From contig DYJB01000175.1 in assembly GCA_020723365.1 (NCBI GenBank), positions 1 to 5,515 of the forward strand: a DNA stretch of 5,515 nt, in the 5' to 3' direction. Numbering within the stretch: position 1 is the first letter of the stretch; each line of letters starts with the position of its first letter. The translations under genes and the position numbers were made by a program. Origin of the DNA: Candidatus Aquidulcis sp. (GTDB lineage Bacteria; Chloroflexota; Anaerolineae; Anaerolineales; E44-bin32). Below, piece by piece: positions 1 to 5,488 of this stretch. The notes under the pieces are model-generated. The model was not told where the DNA came from. It did not search any database and saw only the letters and a program-made list of their open reading frames with translations.

Positions 1-932
1 AGTGCGATCCCACCGAGAAGAAGCCTTTCTACCACCTGCTGCCCGGATCCGATACGCTGACCTTCGGCATGCTGGGCTGCGACTTCCACTGCGACTACTG
101 CCAGAACTGGCTGAGCTCGCAAACGCTGCGCGACCCGGCCAGCGCCGCCTCCGTGGGCGCCATCCGTCCGGTGACGCCTGAAGCCGTCGTGGACGCCGCC
201 CTGCGCTGCGGGGCGAAGGTGATCGCCTCCTCCTACAACGAGCCGCTGATCACCACGGAGTGGGCCATCGAGATCTTCCGGCAGGCGAAGGCCGCCGGAC
301 TGCACTGCGCCTTCGTCTCCAACGGCAACGCCACGCCCGAGGCGCTTGCGGCGCTGCGTCCCTACCTGACAGCCTACAAGGTGGACCTGAAGACGATGCA
401 GGATCGCCAGTACCGTCGGCTGGGCGGCGTGCTGCAGCACGTGCTGGATACGATCCGGTCCGCCCATGCCATGGGGTGGTGGGTGGAGGTCGTCACGCTG
501 GTGGTGCCGGGCTTCAACGACAGCACCGACGAGCTGATGGGGGCGGCCCGCTTCCTGGCCGGCGTCTCACCCGACATTCCCTGGCACGTCACCGCCTTCC
601 ACCCCGACTACCGCATGACCGATCCGGATCCGACGCCGCCGGCGACGCTGGTGCGGGCGGCGGAGATCGGGCAGGAGGCCGGGCTGAAGTACGTCTACGC
701 CGGCAACCTGCCCGGACGCGCCGGCGCCTATGAGCACACCCACTGTCCCGGGTGCGGCACGCGCCTGATCGAGCGGTTGGGGTTCTCGGTGCGGAGCTAC
801 GTCCTCACCGACGCCGGCGCCTGCCCGCAGTGTGGACTTGCCATCCCGGGGGTGTGGGCGCCCGGCGCTGGAGAGGCGCGGGCCCACGTTCCTGGCGATA
901 TGGGCATCCGGCGACCGCGAGGCATCTGTTAG
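1..932 (+). CDS. amrS: AmmeMemoRadiSam system radical SAM enzyme, 5' end outside window
   Basis: The reading frame is open from base 3 to the TAG at 930-932 (309 visible residues), so the gene starts before the window. The first ATG at 69 is internal: the codons before it encode DPTEKKPFYHLLPGS, the block that precedes the iron-sulfur motif in AmrS proteins. The radical SAM motif CxxxCxxC (CDFHCDYC) is at bases 78-101 and should hold a [4Fe-4S] cluster that cleaves S-adenosylmethionine. Further family blocks are SYNEPLIT, FVSNGN, YKVDLK and HVTAFHPDY. Near the C-terminus are two Cys pairs, CPGCG (744-758) and CPQCG (822-836), probably a zinc ribbon, followed by the typical IPGVW. About 25 extra residues after that look non-conserved. 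The N-terminal part of the family, which often carries more cysteines, is not visible. The family travels with AmrA and Memo-like AmrB proteins; its reaction is not firmly established. Family assignment is strong and function is inferred. Confidence 0.92.
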   Translation, partial: CDPTEKKPFYHLLPGSDTLTFGMLGCDFHCDYCQNWLSSQTLRDPASAASVGAIRPVTPEAVVDAALRCGAKVIASSYNEPLITTEWAIEIFRQAKAAGLHCAFVSNGNATPEALAALRPYLTAYKVDLKTMQDRQYRRLGGVLQHVLDTIRSAHAMGWWVEVVTLVVPGFNDSTDELMGAARFLAGVSPDIPWHVTAFHPDYRMTDPDPTPPATLVRAAEIGQEAGLKYVYAGNLPGRAGAYEHTHCPGCGTRLIERLGFSVRSYVLTDAGACPQCGLAIPGVWAPGAGEARAHVPGDMGIRRPRGIC

Positions 933-934
933 GT

Positions 935-1267
935 ATGGCCCACGCCACGCCTCCCGACGATGGAACCCCGGTCAAGCTCCTGCTGACGTTTGACCCGCTC
1001 CCCGATCGCCGCGAGGACTACTTCCGCTACCTGCTGGGCGAGTTCGTACCTGCGCTGGAGGGCCTGGGCCTGACGATGGCGGAGGCCTGGCACACCGCCT
1101 ACGGTGACTACCCTCTCAGGCTGACCGGATTCCTGGCGCCGGATGAGGCCACCATGGATGCGGTCCTCGCTTCGACGACCTTCGGGGAGCTCGAGGCACG
1201 CCTGCAGGAGTTCGTCGAGAACTACCACCGGCGTGTCGTGCCGGCCGGCAGGCGCTTCCGCTTCTAG
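935..1267 (+). CDS. Small protein with likely dimeric alpha/beta-barrel fold, coupled to amrS
   Basis: This 110-residue protein starts at ATG 935, two bases after the amrS stop, so it is probably translated by coupling; the nearest Shine-Dalgarno-like GAGG (919-922) is 12 bases away. No other usual start codon lies before the conserved-looking KLLLTFDPL segment. The order of segments suggests a ferredoxin-like beta-alpha-beta repeat: strand KLLLTFD (residues 14-20), helix REDYFRYLLGEFVPAL, strand around AEAWHTAYG, strand LRLTGFLA, helix ATMDAVLASTTFGELEARL, then a final strand ending RRFRF. It has no signal peptide, membrane segment or cysteine. Such proteins are usually small dimers, with or without a ligand. 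I recall similar short hypothetical proteins in Chloroflexota, but no function. The longer in-frame reading from 752 overlaps amrS and is rejected. Confidence 0.8.
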   Translation: MAHATPPDDGTPVKLLLTFDPLPDRREDYFRYLLGEFVPALEGLGLTMAEAWHTAYGDYPLRLTGFLAPDEATMDAVLASTTFGELEARLQEFVENYHRRVVPAGRRFRF

Positions 1268-1401
1268 AGCCCGTTGTGCAGGCCGAATCGCTCCAGAAGG
1301 CCCCCAATCCGAGGCAAGTCATCAAGAATCGCGAGTGACACTCGGCACTACAGGCCGGCGCTCCCGAACGGTAGAGTCGGGAAGACAGGCAGGGAACAGC
1401 G

Positions 1402-1406
1402 GGAGG
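1402..1406 (+). promoter_or_regulatory. Ribosome binding site deciding the GTG start of the small cysteine protein
   Basis: GGAGG, inside GGGAGGG at 1401-1407, lies five bases before GTG 1412. It is the only good Shine-Dalgarno match near the possible starts, so it favours GTG over the in-frame TTG 1421 and ATG 1424. Confidence 0.6.
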
Positions 1407-1411
1407 GTGCG

Positions 1412-1633
1412 GTGGCAACCTTGATGTGGGAGCCGGTGCGCGAGCAGTACTGTGATCGGGTGGGCAAGCAGGTGGCCCTGGAGGCCGAACTTGTCTTCCC
1501 GGCGGAGTTCATGCCGGACCAGCCTCCCCGGGTCACAGCCCACCGCTGCTCGCTGGGGATGGTCTGCAACCTGTTCGACAAGCCGACCTGCTGCTGGGCC
1601 GGCACGAATCCCGGGTACGATCCGCTGGCCTGA
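1412..1633 (+). CDS. Small conserved-looking cysteine protein, possible metal binder
   Basis: This is a predicted 73-residue protein. I chose GTG 1412 because GGAGG at 1402-1406 sits five bases upstream; TTG 1421 and ATG 1424 are in frame but 14 and 17 bases from that site, and the frame's upstream ATG at 1274 has no ribosome site and reads through low-complexity Arg/Ser-rich sequence. The core is MWEPVREQYC, then a VALEAELVFPAEF strand segment, PPRVTAHRCS, GMVCN, and KPTCCWAGTNPGYDP. Cysteines are at residues 14, 46, 52, 60 and 61; four of them could hold one zinc or other metal ion, which is inference. There is no signal peptide or membrane segment, so it is likely cytoplasmic. I believe similar short proteins occur in Anaerolineae, but I know no function. 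It is last in its direction before a convergent gap. Confidence 0.68.
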   Translation: MATLMWEPVREQYCDRVGKQVALEAELVFPAEFMPDQPPRVTAHRCSLGMVCNLFDKPTCCWAGTNPGYDPLA

Positions 1634-1655
1634 TCTGCGATCGGGCCGGGCTTTT
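1627..1655 (+). terminator. Weak candidate terminator hairpin at the end of the small cysteine gene
   Basis: GGCCTGATC (1627-1635) pairs with GATCGGGCC (1639-1647) around a TGC loop: nine pairs including one G-T wobble. After four more bases (GGGC) comes TTTT (1652-1655). The stem overlaps the last codons and stop of the gene ending at 1633. The T run is short and not directly next to the stem, so termination is only plausible. Confidence 0.35.
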
Positions 1656-1677
1656 CCTCCTCCAGGTGTCGGGTCGA

Positions 1678-1709
1678 CGTTGCGCCCGTGCGAGAGCACG
1701 GGCGCAACG
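1678..1709. terminator. Perfect 14-bp hairpin with GAGA tetraloop in a convergent gap
   Basis: CGTTGCGCCCGTGC (1678-1691) is followed by GAGA and then its exact reverse complement (1696-1709). Read on the plus strand the loop is C(GAGA)G, a GNRA tetraloop closed by a C-G pair, a very stable RNA fold; on the minus strand the loop is TCTC. It lies between the plus-strand gene ending at 1633 and kbl, which ends at 1739 on the minus strand, where a shared terminator or transcript-end stabiliser is expected. Neither side has a T run, so a standard intrinsic terminator is not proven. It could instead be one copy of a dispersed palindromic repeat. Confidence 0.5.
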
Positions 1710-1738
1710 CGTCCGGGGCAGGGGTGGAGGGCGTGGGT

Positions 1739-2929
1739 CTAGATCACGCCCAGCTGCTTGCCGACCTGCTCGAAGGCGCTCAGGCCGCGATCGAGATCCT
1801 CGGGGCTGTGGGCGGCCGAGATCATCACCCGCAGGCGGGCCTTGCCGCGCGGCACCGTCGGGAAGCCGATGGCCATGGCGAAGACGCCGGCCTCGAACAG
1901 CCGGCGCGAGAAATCCTGAGCCAGGGGGGCTTCACCGAGCATCACCGGCGTGATGGGTGTCGTGCTGGCGCCGGTGTCGAAACCCAGACCCTGCATCTCG
2001 CGCTTGAAGGTCTCGGTGTTGGCCCACAGCCGGTCGACCAGCTCGGTCGAGCCTTCCAGCAGGTCGATTCCGGCGATGCAGGCGGCGACGTCCGGCACGG
2101 TCATGGCGGAGGAGAACAGGAACGGGCGGCCGCGCTGGCGCAGCCAGTCGACGATGCGCTGCGAGCCGGCCACCACGCCGCCGACGACGCCGAAGGCCTT
2201 CGACAGCGTCCCGACCTCGACGTCGACCTGGCCGTGGAGCCCGAAGTGATCGACGATGCCGCGGCCCCCTCGTCCGAGCACGCCCTCTCCGTGGGCGTCG
2301 TCGACCATCAGGACACAGTCGTGCCGGCGGGCGACGGCCAGGATGGCGTCCAGCGGCGCCATGTCCCCGTCCATGCTGAACACGCCGTCGGTCACCACCA
2401 GCCCGCGCCGGTAGCCGGTCGCCTGGCTGGCCACGATCTGCCGCTCGAGATCGGCCGGATCGCGATGGGCGTAGCGCACGATGGTGGCGCCCGAAAGACG
2501 CGAGCCGTCAATGATGCTGGCATGGTTGAGCTCGTCAGAGAAGATCACGTCTTCCTTGCCGACCAGCGCCGGAAGCGTGGCCAGGTTGGCGGTGAAGCCG
2601 GACTGGAACGTGATGGCCGCCTCGACGCCCTTGAAGGCTGCCAGCCGCCGCTCGAGCTCGAGGTGCAGGCCCATCGTGCCGGCGATGGTGCGCACCGCCG
2701 CCGGGCCGATGCCGTAGCGGTCGATGGCCTGCTTGGCGGCCTCGACCACCCGCGGGTGATTGGCCAGGCCCAGGTAGTTGTTGGAGCAGAAGTTGAGCAC
2801 CTGCTTGCCGTCGACCACCAGCCACGCGCCCTGCGGCGAGGTCAGCGTGCGGATGTGGGTGAACAGCCCGGCCTTGCGCAGGCCGTCGAGTTCCTCGGTG
2901 ATCCACTCGGTATTGGCTGTTTCAGGCAT
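1739..2929 (-). CDS. kbl: Glycine C-acetyltransferase (2-amino-3-ketobutyrate CoA ligase)
   Basis: The 396-residue protein is a full-length PLP-dependent alpha-oxoamine synthase. Kbl converts 2-amino-3-ketobutyrate and CoA to glycine and acetyl-CoA, the second step of threonine breakdown after threonine dehydrogenase, in the cytoplasm. Visible marks are NFCSNNYLGLANHP (46-59), LNHASIIDG (134-142) with His136 over the cofactor ring, TDGVFSMDG (180-188), VDDAHGEG with Asp210 and His213, the PLP lysine Lys244 in TLSKAFG, RQRGRPFLFS, PTVPRGKARLR and a GKQLGVI end. As I recall them, E. coli Kbl has the same numbers for these residues and nearly the same length. A strong AAGGAGG (2933-2939) lies only three bases before the ATG. 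The first eight bases overlap the end of the GIY-YIG gene, so the two are probably co-transcribed and coupled. No threonine dehydrogenase gene is in the window. The sister enzymes BioF and HemA are less likely, though some family members accept pimeloyl-CoA as well. Confidence 0.92.
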   Translation of the reverse strand: MPETANTEWITEELDGLRKAGLFTHIRTLTSPQGAWLVVDGKQVLNFCSNNYLGLANHPRVVEAAKQAIDRYGIGPAAVRTIAGTMGLHLELERRLAAFKGVEAAITFQSGFTANLATLPALVGKEDVIFSDELNHASIIDGSRLSGATIVRYAHRDPADLERQIVASQATGYRRGLVVTDGVFSMDGDMAPLDAILAVARRHDCVLMVDDAHGEGVLGRGGRGIVDHFGLHGQVDVEVGTLSKAFGVVGGVVAGSQRIVDWLRQRGRPFLFSSAMTVPDVAACIAGIDLLEGSTELVDRLWANTETFKREMQGLGFDTGASTTPITPVMLGEAPLAQDFSRRLFEAGVFAMAIGFPTVPRGKARLRVMISAAHSPEDLDRGLSAFEQVGKQLGVI

Positions 2930-3212
2930 GCTCCTCCTTCTCGGTCTCGGGGCCGGCGCCGGCCTGGCGCAGCCGGATCAGCTCCAGCTTGCGCCGGCGC
3001 GGCATGGCCTTCAGGGCGCGCTCGCGCCGCATGGCGGTGACCAGGTCGGGATGCTCTTCGACGACGGACAGGCTGACCGGCGGGTGAGCGCGCGTGTAGC
3101 GCGCCCCGCGGCCCGAGGTGTGCTGCTGCAGACGGCGTTCAGGATCGGTGGTCAGCCCGGTGTACAGGCTGCCGTCCGTGCACTCGAGGATGTAGCAGTA
3201 GTAGGGGCCCAT
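2922..3212 (-). CDS. GIY-YIG nuclease superfamily protein, YhbQ/UPF0213-like
   Basis: This is a 96-residue single-domain protein. The start at 3212 gives MGPYYCYIL, the normal N-terminus of this family; the frame extends upstream to 3371 but that part is Arg/Pro-rich and lies across the promoter. The GIY half appears as YYCYIL (4-9) and the YIG half as LYTGLTTD (16-23). Arg27 in PERRLQQH matches the catalytic arginine of GIY-YIG enzymes, GRGARYTR (34-41) is the usual basic block, and Glu64 in AMRRERALK is the likely metal-binding glutamate, so the active site looks intact. The tail (84-96) is acidic and variable. Members of this small family are thought to act on DNA, and the substrate here is unknown. 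The stop overlaps the kbl start by 8 bp, which suggests an operon, although no functional link to threonine breakdown is known. There is no Shine-Dalgarno site before the ATG; see the promoter at 3220-3248. Confidence 0.9.
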   Translation of the reverse strand: MGPYYCYILECTDGSLYTGLTTDPERRLQQHTSGRGARYTRAHPPVSLSVVEEHPDLVTAMRRERALKAMPRRRKLELIRLRQAGAGPETEKEEHA

Positions 3213-3219
3213 CGGCGGG

Positions 3220-3248
3220 ATTATACGCCCCGCCCCTCGACCGACCAA
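3220..3248 (-). promoter_or_regulatory. Promoter for the GIY-YIG-kbl pair, predicting a leaderless mRNA
   Basis: On the minus strand, TTGGTC (3248-3243) and a perfect TATAAT (3225-3220) are separated by 17 bases. Only CCCGCCG lies between the -10 box and the ATG at 3212, so transcription should begin at or one base before the start codon. The absence of a Shine-Dalgarno sequence fits. The -35 match is only three of six bases. Confidence 0.65.
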
Positions 3249-3265
3249 TCCGTTCCTGCCCGGCT

Positions 3266-4258
3266 TCAGCTCGAGGAGGGCTTGCCGCGGCGGCGTCCGA
3301 GGCTGAACATGCGCTCCAACATGCTGGGACCGCTGACGGGCGGCGCCGGCGACAGCTCCTCGGCGCCCCAATCGCCCTTGCGGCGGGCGGATCGCCAGTC
3401 ATCGTGGCTGCGGACCGTCTCGCCCAGGCGCTGCTCGAGCGCCTCGTCCGTGCCCGCCTCGATCAACGCGTGCCACTCGGCCAGTTCTGCCTGCATCGCC
3501 TCCAGCCGGGGAAGGAGGTGATGGCGCTGCAGGCTGAGGCTTGCACCAGACAGGCGCGGGGCGGCCTCCTCGATCAGGGCCGTGGCGCGGGCAAAGGATG
3601 GGCCGGTCATGCGGCGCGCATCCCGCCATCCGGGCTGGCGCGCCGACATGCTCATCAACGCCCCCGCCAGGAGCGCCGGGAACGTCGCCACCGCCGCCGT
3701 GGCAGCATCCAGCTCGACGGGGTCGATGAAGAACGGCCGAGCGCCGAGCAGGGCCGCCAGGCTGAGGGCCACGTCGATGCTCGACTGCGGCGTCCCGGGT
3801 GGCAGGGTGAGCGCCATCACACCCCCGGAGAAACGATCGGCGCGCGGCTCGTCGTCCTCGGGCGAGGCCACCTCAACGCCCGCCGCGCCCTCCACCGGAA
3901 GGATGCCGGCGTAGTGCCGGCCGGCCGGAAGGTGCTCCCTCACCCAGGCGATGATGGGCGATTGCAGGGCGCTGAGTCCCAGGATCAAGGCGCCCTGCGG
4001 GAGCGCCGCGCCCAGCGTCTCGAGGGCCGGGATCATCGCCTCCGGCGGGAGGCTGACGAGGCACAAATCACACTCGGAGGAGACCTCGCGCAGCGAACCC
4101 AGCATGCGGTCGATGCGCTTGGCCTGCAGCGCCTCGCGCGCCACCTTCTTGTCGGGGTCGTAGCCTGCCAGGCCGACCTCCAGCTTCGGACTGCGCAGGG
4201 CCAGGCCGATCGAGGCCATCTCGCGATCCAATCCCACCAGCAGGATCTCGTCGGTCAT
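3266..4258 (-). CDS. Prephenate dehydrogenase-like Rossmann protein with degenerate active site
   Basis: The 330-residue protein follows the TyrA layout. It has an N-terminal Rossmann domain (ILLVGLDREMASIGLAL at 5-21, GYDPDKK at 32-38, CDLCLVSLPPEAM at 63-75, GALILGLSALQ at 89-99), then a helical domain with LDAATAAVATFPALLAGALM (183-202) and a FARATALI segment (222-229). Aligned by eye, the GxGxxG glycines are replaced: Gly9 stays, but Asp11 and Met14 take the second and third places. The GGHPMAG motif with a catalytic His becomes AGILPVEGA (117-125), and the histidine-rich HD..LA..SHLPH helix has no His. Prephenate dehydrogenase activity is therefore unlikely; NAD binding is doubtful. The last 45 residues are polar and Arg-rich, beyond the usual length near 280. 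The ATG overlaps the HD gene stop (ATGA), with GGAGG nine bases upstream inside that gene. A repurposed sensor or scaffold role is inference. Confidence 0.75.
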   Translation of the reverse strand: MTDEILLVGLDREMASIGLALRSPKLEVGLAGYDPDKKVAREALQAKRIDRMLGSLREVSSECDLCLVSLPPEAMIPALETLGAALPQGALILGLSALQSPIIAWVREHLPAGRHYAGILPVEGAAGVEVASPEDDEPRADRFSGGVMALTLPPGTPQSSIDVALSLAALLGARPFFIDPVELDAATAAVATFPALLAGALMSMSARQPGWRDARRMTGPSFARATALIEEAAPRLSGASLSLQRHHLLPRLEAMQAELAEWHALIEAGTDEALEQRLGETVRSHDDWRSARRKGDWGAEELSPAPPVSGPSMLERMFSLGRRRGKPSSS

Positions 4259-4791
4259 AGGAGCTCTCCTCCGAGGCCGCCGTCGGCGGCCTGCAGCGCC
4301 TTCAGCAGGCGGTCCACCGGTGTCCTCACGTCATCCGGAAGCGGATCATGATGGCGGCGCACGATCTCGGCCAATCTGGGATAGCCGCGGGCCTCGAGTA
4401 CCAGAGCCTCACCCCAGGCCGGATGATGGACCGCCACGACAAAAGGACGCCGCCAGCCGCAAGGCTCGCCCTGACCCCAGCGGGCCGCCCGGCGCGGCAG
4501 CCAGGACTGGGCCAGGACGATCAGCACCCGCTCCAGCAGTTGCAGCGGGGCGCGACTCTTGCCCAGGTCGTGCAGCAGCGCCGCCGCCAGGAGATCGGGG
4601 TCGGTGTGCCCCTGGCGCAGAAGCGTGCGCAGCGTGGCGACGGCGTGGGCCTGTTCGGCGCGGCTGAGGCGGGTGAAGGCGGGATGCAGCGGGGGCGGCA
4701 GGTGCTGCTCGAGCAGCGCGCCGTCCCCGGCCGCCGGGCGGGCGAAGGCGGCGCGCAGGAACTGCGCCACGCGATGGCCGGCGAGACTCAT
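4255..4791 (-). CDS. HD-domain phosphohydrolase
   Basis: The 178-residue protein fits a compact HD-superfamily metal-dependent phosphohydrolase. Candidate metal ligands in order are His49 (EQAHAVATL), the His74-Asp75 pair in ALLHDLGKS, His122-His123 (AVHHPAWGE), His147-His148 (IVRRHHDPLP) and Asp170 (LQAADG). This H...HD...H...H...D order is that of an active HD domain with one or two metal ions. There are no membrane segments or extra domains. HD enzymes cleave phosphate esters of nucleotides, cyclic nucleotides or modified nucleotides, and the substrate cannot be told from the sequence. It overlaps the protease gene upstream (ATGA, 4788-4791) and the dehydrogenase-like gene downstream (ATGA, 4255-4258), so translation is probably coupled through all three genes. 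No other ATG suits the N-terminus better. Confidence 0.85.
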   Translation of the reverse strand: MSLAGHRVAQFLRAAFARPAAGDGALLEQHLPPPLHPAFTRLSRAEQAHAVATLRTLLRQGHTDPDLLAAALLHDLGKSRAPLQLLERVLIVLAQSWLPRRAARWGQGEPCGWRRPFVVAVHHPAWGEALVLEARGYPRLAEIVRRHHDPLPDDVRTPVDRLLKALQAADGGLGGELL

Positions 4792-5429
4792 GTCAGCAGT
4801 AGGCTAAGCAGGCGGATCGCCGGTTGGTGCACCAGGGTGCCGATGATATTGAACGAGCCGAGGCTGCCCAGAAAGACCAGACCGAAGAGGATCATCGGCC
4901 CGTACGGCCGCAGCCGTTCCAGGAACATCTGTCCGGCGGGGGGCAGGAAGAAGGCGATGACCTTCTCGCCATCGAGCGGGGCCAGGGGGATCAGGTTGAA
5001 GAACATCAGGATCAAATTGATGTAGATGAATTCGATCAGGAAGCCGCCGGGGGTGGGGAGCACGGCGCCGGACGCCTCGAAGAGCGGAATCCACCCGGCG
5101 CGCAGAGGAAGCGCGGCAAGGATGGCCATCACCAGATTGGAGAACGGGCCGGCGGCGGAAACGAGGGTCATACCGGACGGGGTGCGCGAGCGCACAGCGT
5201 AGGGATTAACCGGAACGGGCTTGGCCCAGCCGAAGCCGGCCACCACGAGCAGGAGCGAGCCGAGTGGGTCGAGATGGGCGAGGGGATTGAGCGTCAGGCG
5301 CCCGTTGAGGCGCGGCGTGTCATCCCCCAGCTGGGTCGCCGTCCAGGCATGGGCGAACTCATGCACGGTGAAGGCGATGACGAGCGTGAGCAGGCGGGTG
5401 ATCAGCTGAGGAAGGGTGAGGTCGAGCAT
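4788..5429 (-). CDS. Site-2 protease family intramembrane zinc metalloprotease (peptidase M50)
   Basis: The 213-residue protein is a short M50 protease of the kind lacking PDZ or CBS domains. The zinc-site motif HExxH is His23-Glu24-Phe-Ala-His27 in the first membrane segment (about 8-30). The third ligand is Asp153 in NLIPLAPLDGEK (145-156). FGWAKPVPVNPYAV (66-79) and AAGPFSNLV (92-100) are further family marks. Hydrophobic segments are near 8-30, 55-70, 87-110, 130-150 and 178-198, so it is a polytopic inner-membrane protein. The family cuts membrane-spanning substrates such as anti-sigma factors; the substrate of this short subgroup is generally unknown. The active site is complete. There is no Shine-Dalgarno sequence before ATG 5429, and the nearest -10 box predicts a 4-base leader. 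It is the first gene of a three-gene operon joined by ATGA overlaps. Confidence 0.92.
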   Translation of the reverse strand: MLDLTLPQLITRLLTLVIAFTVHEFAHAWTATQLGDDTPRLNGRLTLNPLAHLDPLGSLLLVVAGFGWAKPVPVNPYAVRSRTPSGMTLVSAAGPFSNLVMAILAALPLRAGWIPLFEASGAVLPTPGGFLIEFIYINLILMFFNLIPLAPLDGEKVIAFFLPPAGQMFLERLRPYGPMILFGLVFLGSLGSFNIIGTLVHQPAIRLLSLLLT

Positions 5430-5439
5430 GGGTGAAGGG

Positions 5440-5448
5440 ATTCTACCA
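5440..5448 (-). promoter_or_regulatory. Extended -10 promoter for the protease-HD-dehydrogenase-like operon
   Basis: Minus-strand TGGTAGAAT is a TGn extended -10 element with five of six bases of TATAAT. No good -35 box is seen 16-19 bases upstream, which is common with extended -10 promoters. The expected start is A at 5433, giving a leader of four bases before ATG 5429. Confidence 0.5.
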
Positions 5449-5458
5449 TGCGGCCGGA

Positions 5459-5467
5459 TGCTATAAT
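5459..5467 (+). promoter_or_regulatory. Extended -10 promoter for the divergent plus-strand gene
   Basis: TGCTATAAT is a perfect TGn plus TATAAT extended -10 element. No clear -35 box is present. The expected start is near 5474, about 15 bases before ATG 5489, leaving room for the GGAG ribosome site at 5477-5480. Confidence 0.6.
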
Positions 5468-5476
5468 CGCGGCCCT

Positions 5477-5480
5477 GGAG
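5477..5480 (+). promoter_or_regulatory. Ribosome binding site for the partial gene at the right edge
   Basis: GGAG lies eight bases before ATG 5489. This spacing favours that ATG over the in-frame ATG at 5507. Confidence 0.5.
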
Positions 5481-5488
5481 ACCGAGCG

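Larger units (their letters stand above)
5440..5467. repeat. Imperfect 28-bp palindrome spanning the two divergent -10 elements
   Basis: Comparing the segment with its reverse complement gives 22 of 28 symmetrical positions. The core, CATGCGGCCGGATG (5447-5460), is symmetrical at 12 of 14 and sits one base from each -10 box. Much of the symmetry comes from the paired promoter elements, but the CGGCCG centre is extra and could be an operator for a dimeric regulator. Confidence 0.4.

Noticed and set aside
752..934. Upstream extension of the 110-residue protein into amrS
   Set aside because: The extension overlaps the amrS zinc-ribbon codons in another frame and encodes Arg-rich sequence; the protein-like part begins at ATG 935.
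1335..1377. Possible promoter for the small cysteine gene (GTGACA at 1335, TAGAGT at 1372)
   Set aside because: The two boxes are 31 bases apart, far from the 16-18 needed, and neither has a proper partner.
1268..1411. Gap of 144 bases between the alpha/beta-barrel gene and the small cysteine gene
   Set aside because: Apart from the ribosome site near its end I see no hairpin, repeat, RNA gene or convincing promoter in it.
1688..3040. Long plus-strand open frame of 450 codons
   Set aside because: It lies opposite kbl, which is an unmistakable enzyme in the minus strand. The frame is low-complexity (His, Asp, Gly, Arg rich) and stays open because of the high G+C third positions of kbl.
3213..3371. 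Upstream extension of the GIY-YIG frame
   Set aside because: It covers the promoter and the end of the dehydrogenase-like gene; the family N-terminus matches the ATG at 3212.
3404..4351. Plus-strand open frame of 315 codons
   Set aside because: It lies opposite the dehydrogenase-like gene, is Arg/Gln/Gly rich with no recognisable domain, and crosses the end of the HD gene; it is a GC-rich mirror frame.
4348..5025. Plus-strand open frame of 225 codons across the HD and protease genes
   Set aside because: It is antisense to two genes with clear catalytic motifs and has no domain, sensible start or promoter.
4824..5435. Plus-strand open frame of 203 codons opposite the M50 protease
   Set aside because: Its sequence is very rich in Glu, Gly, His and Gln, typical of the antisense of a membrane protein gene; the minus strand has HExxH and NxxPxxPLDG.
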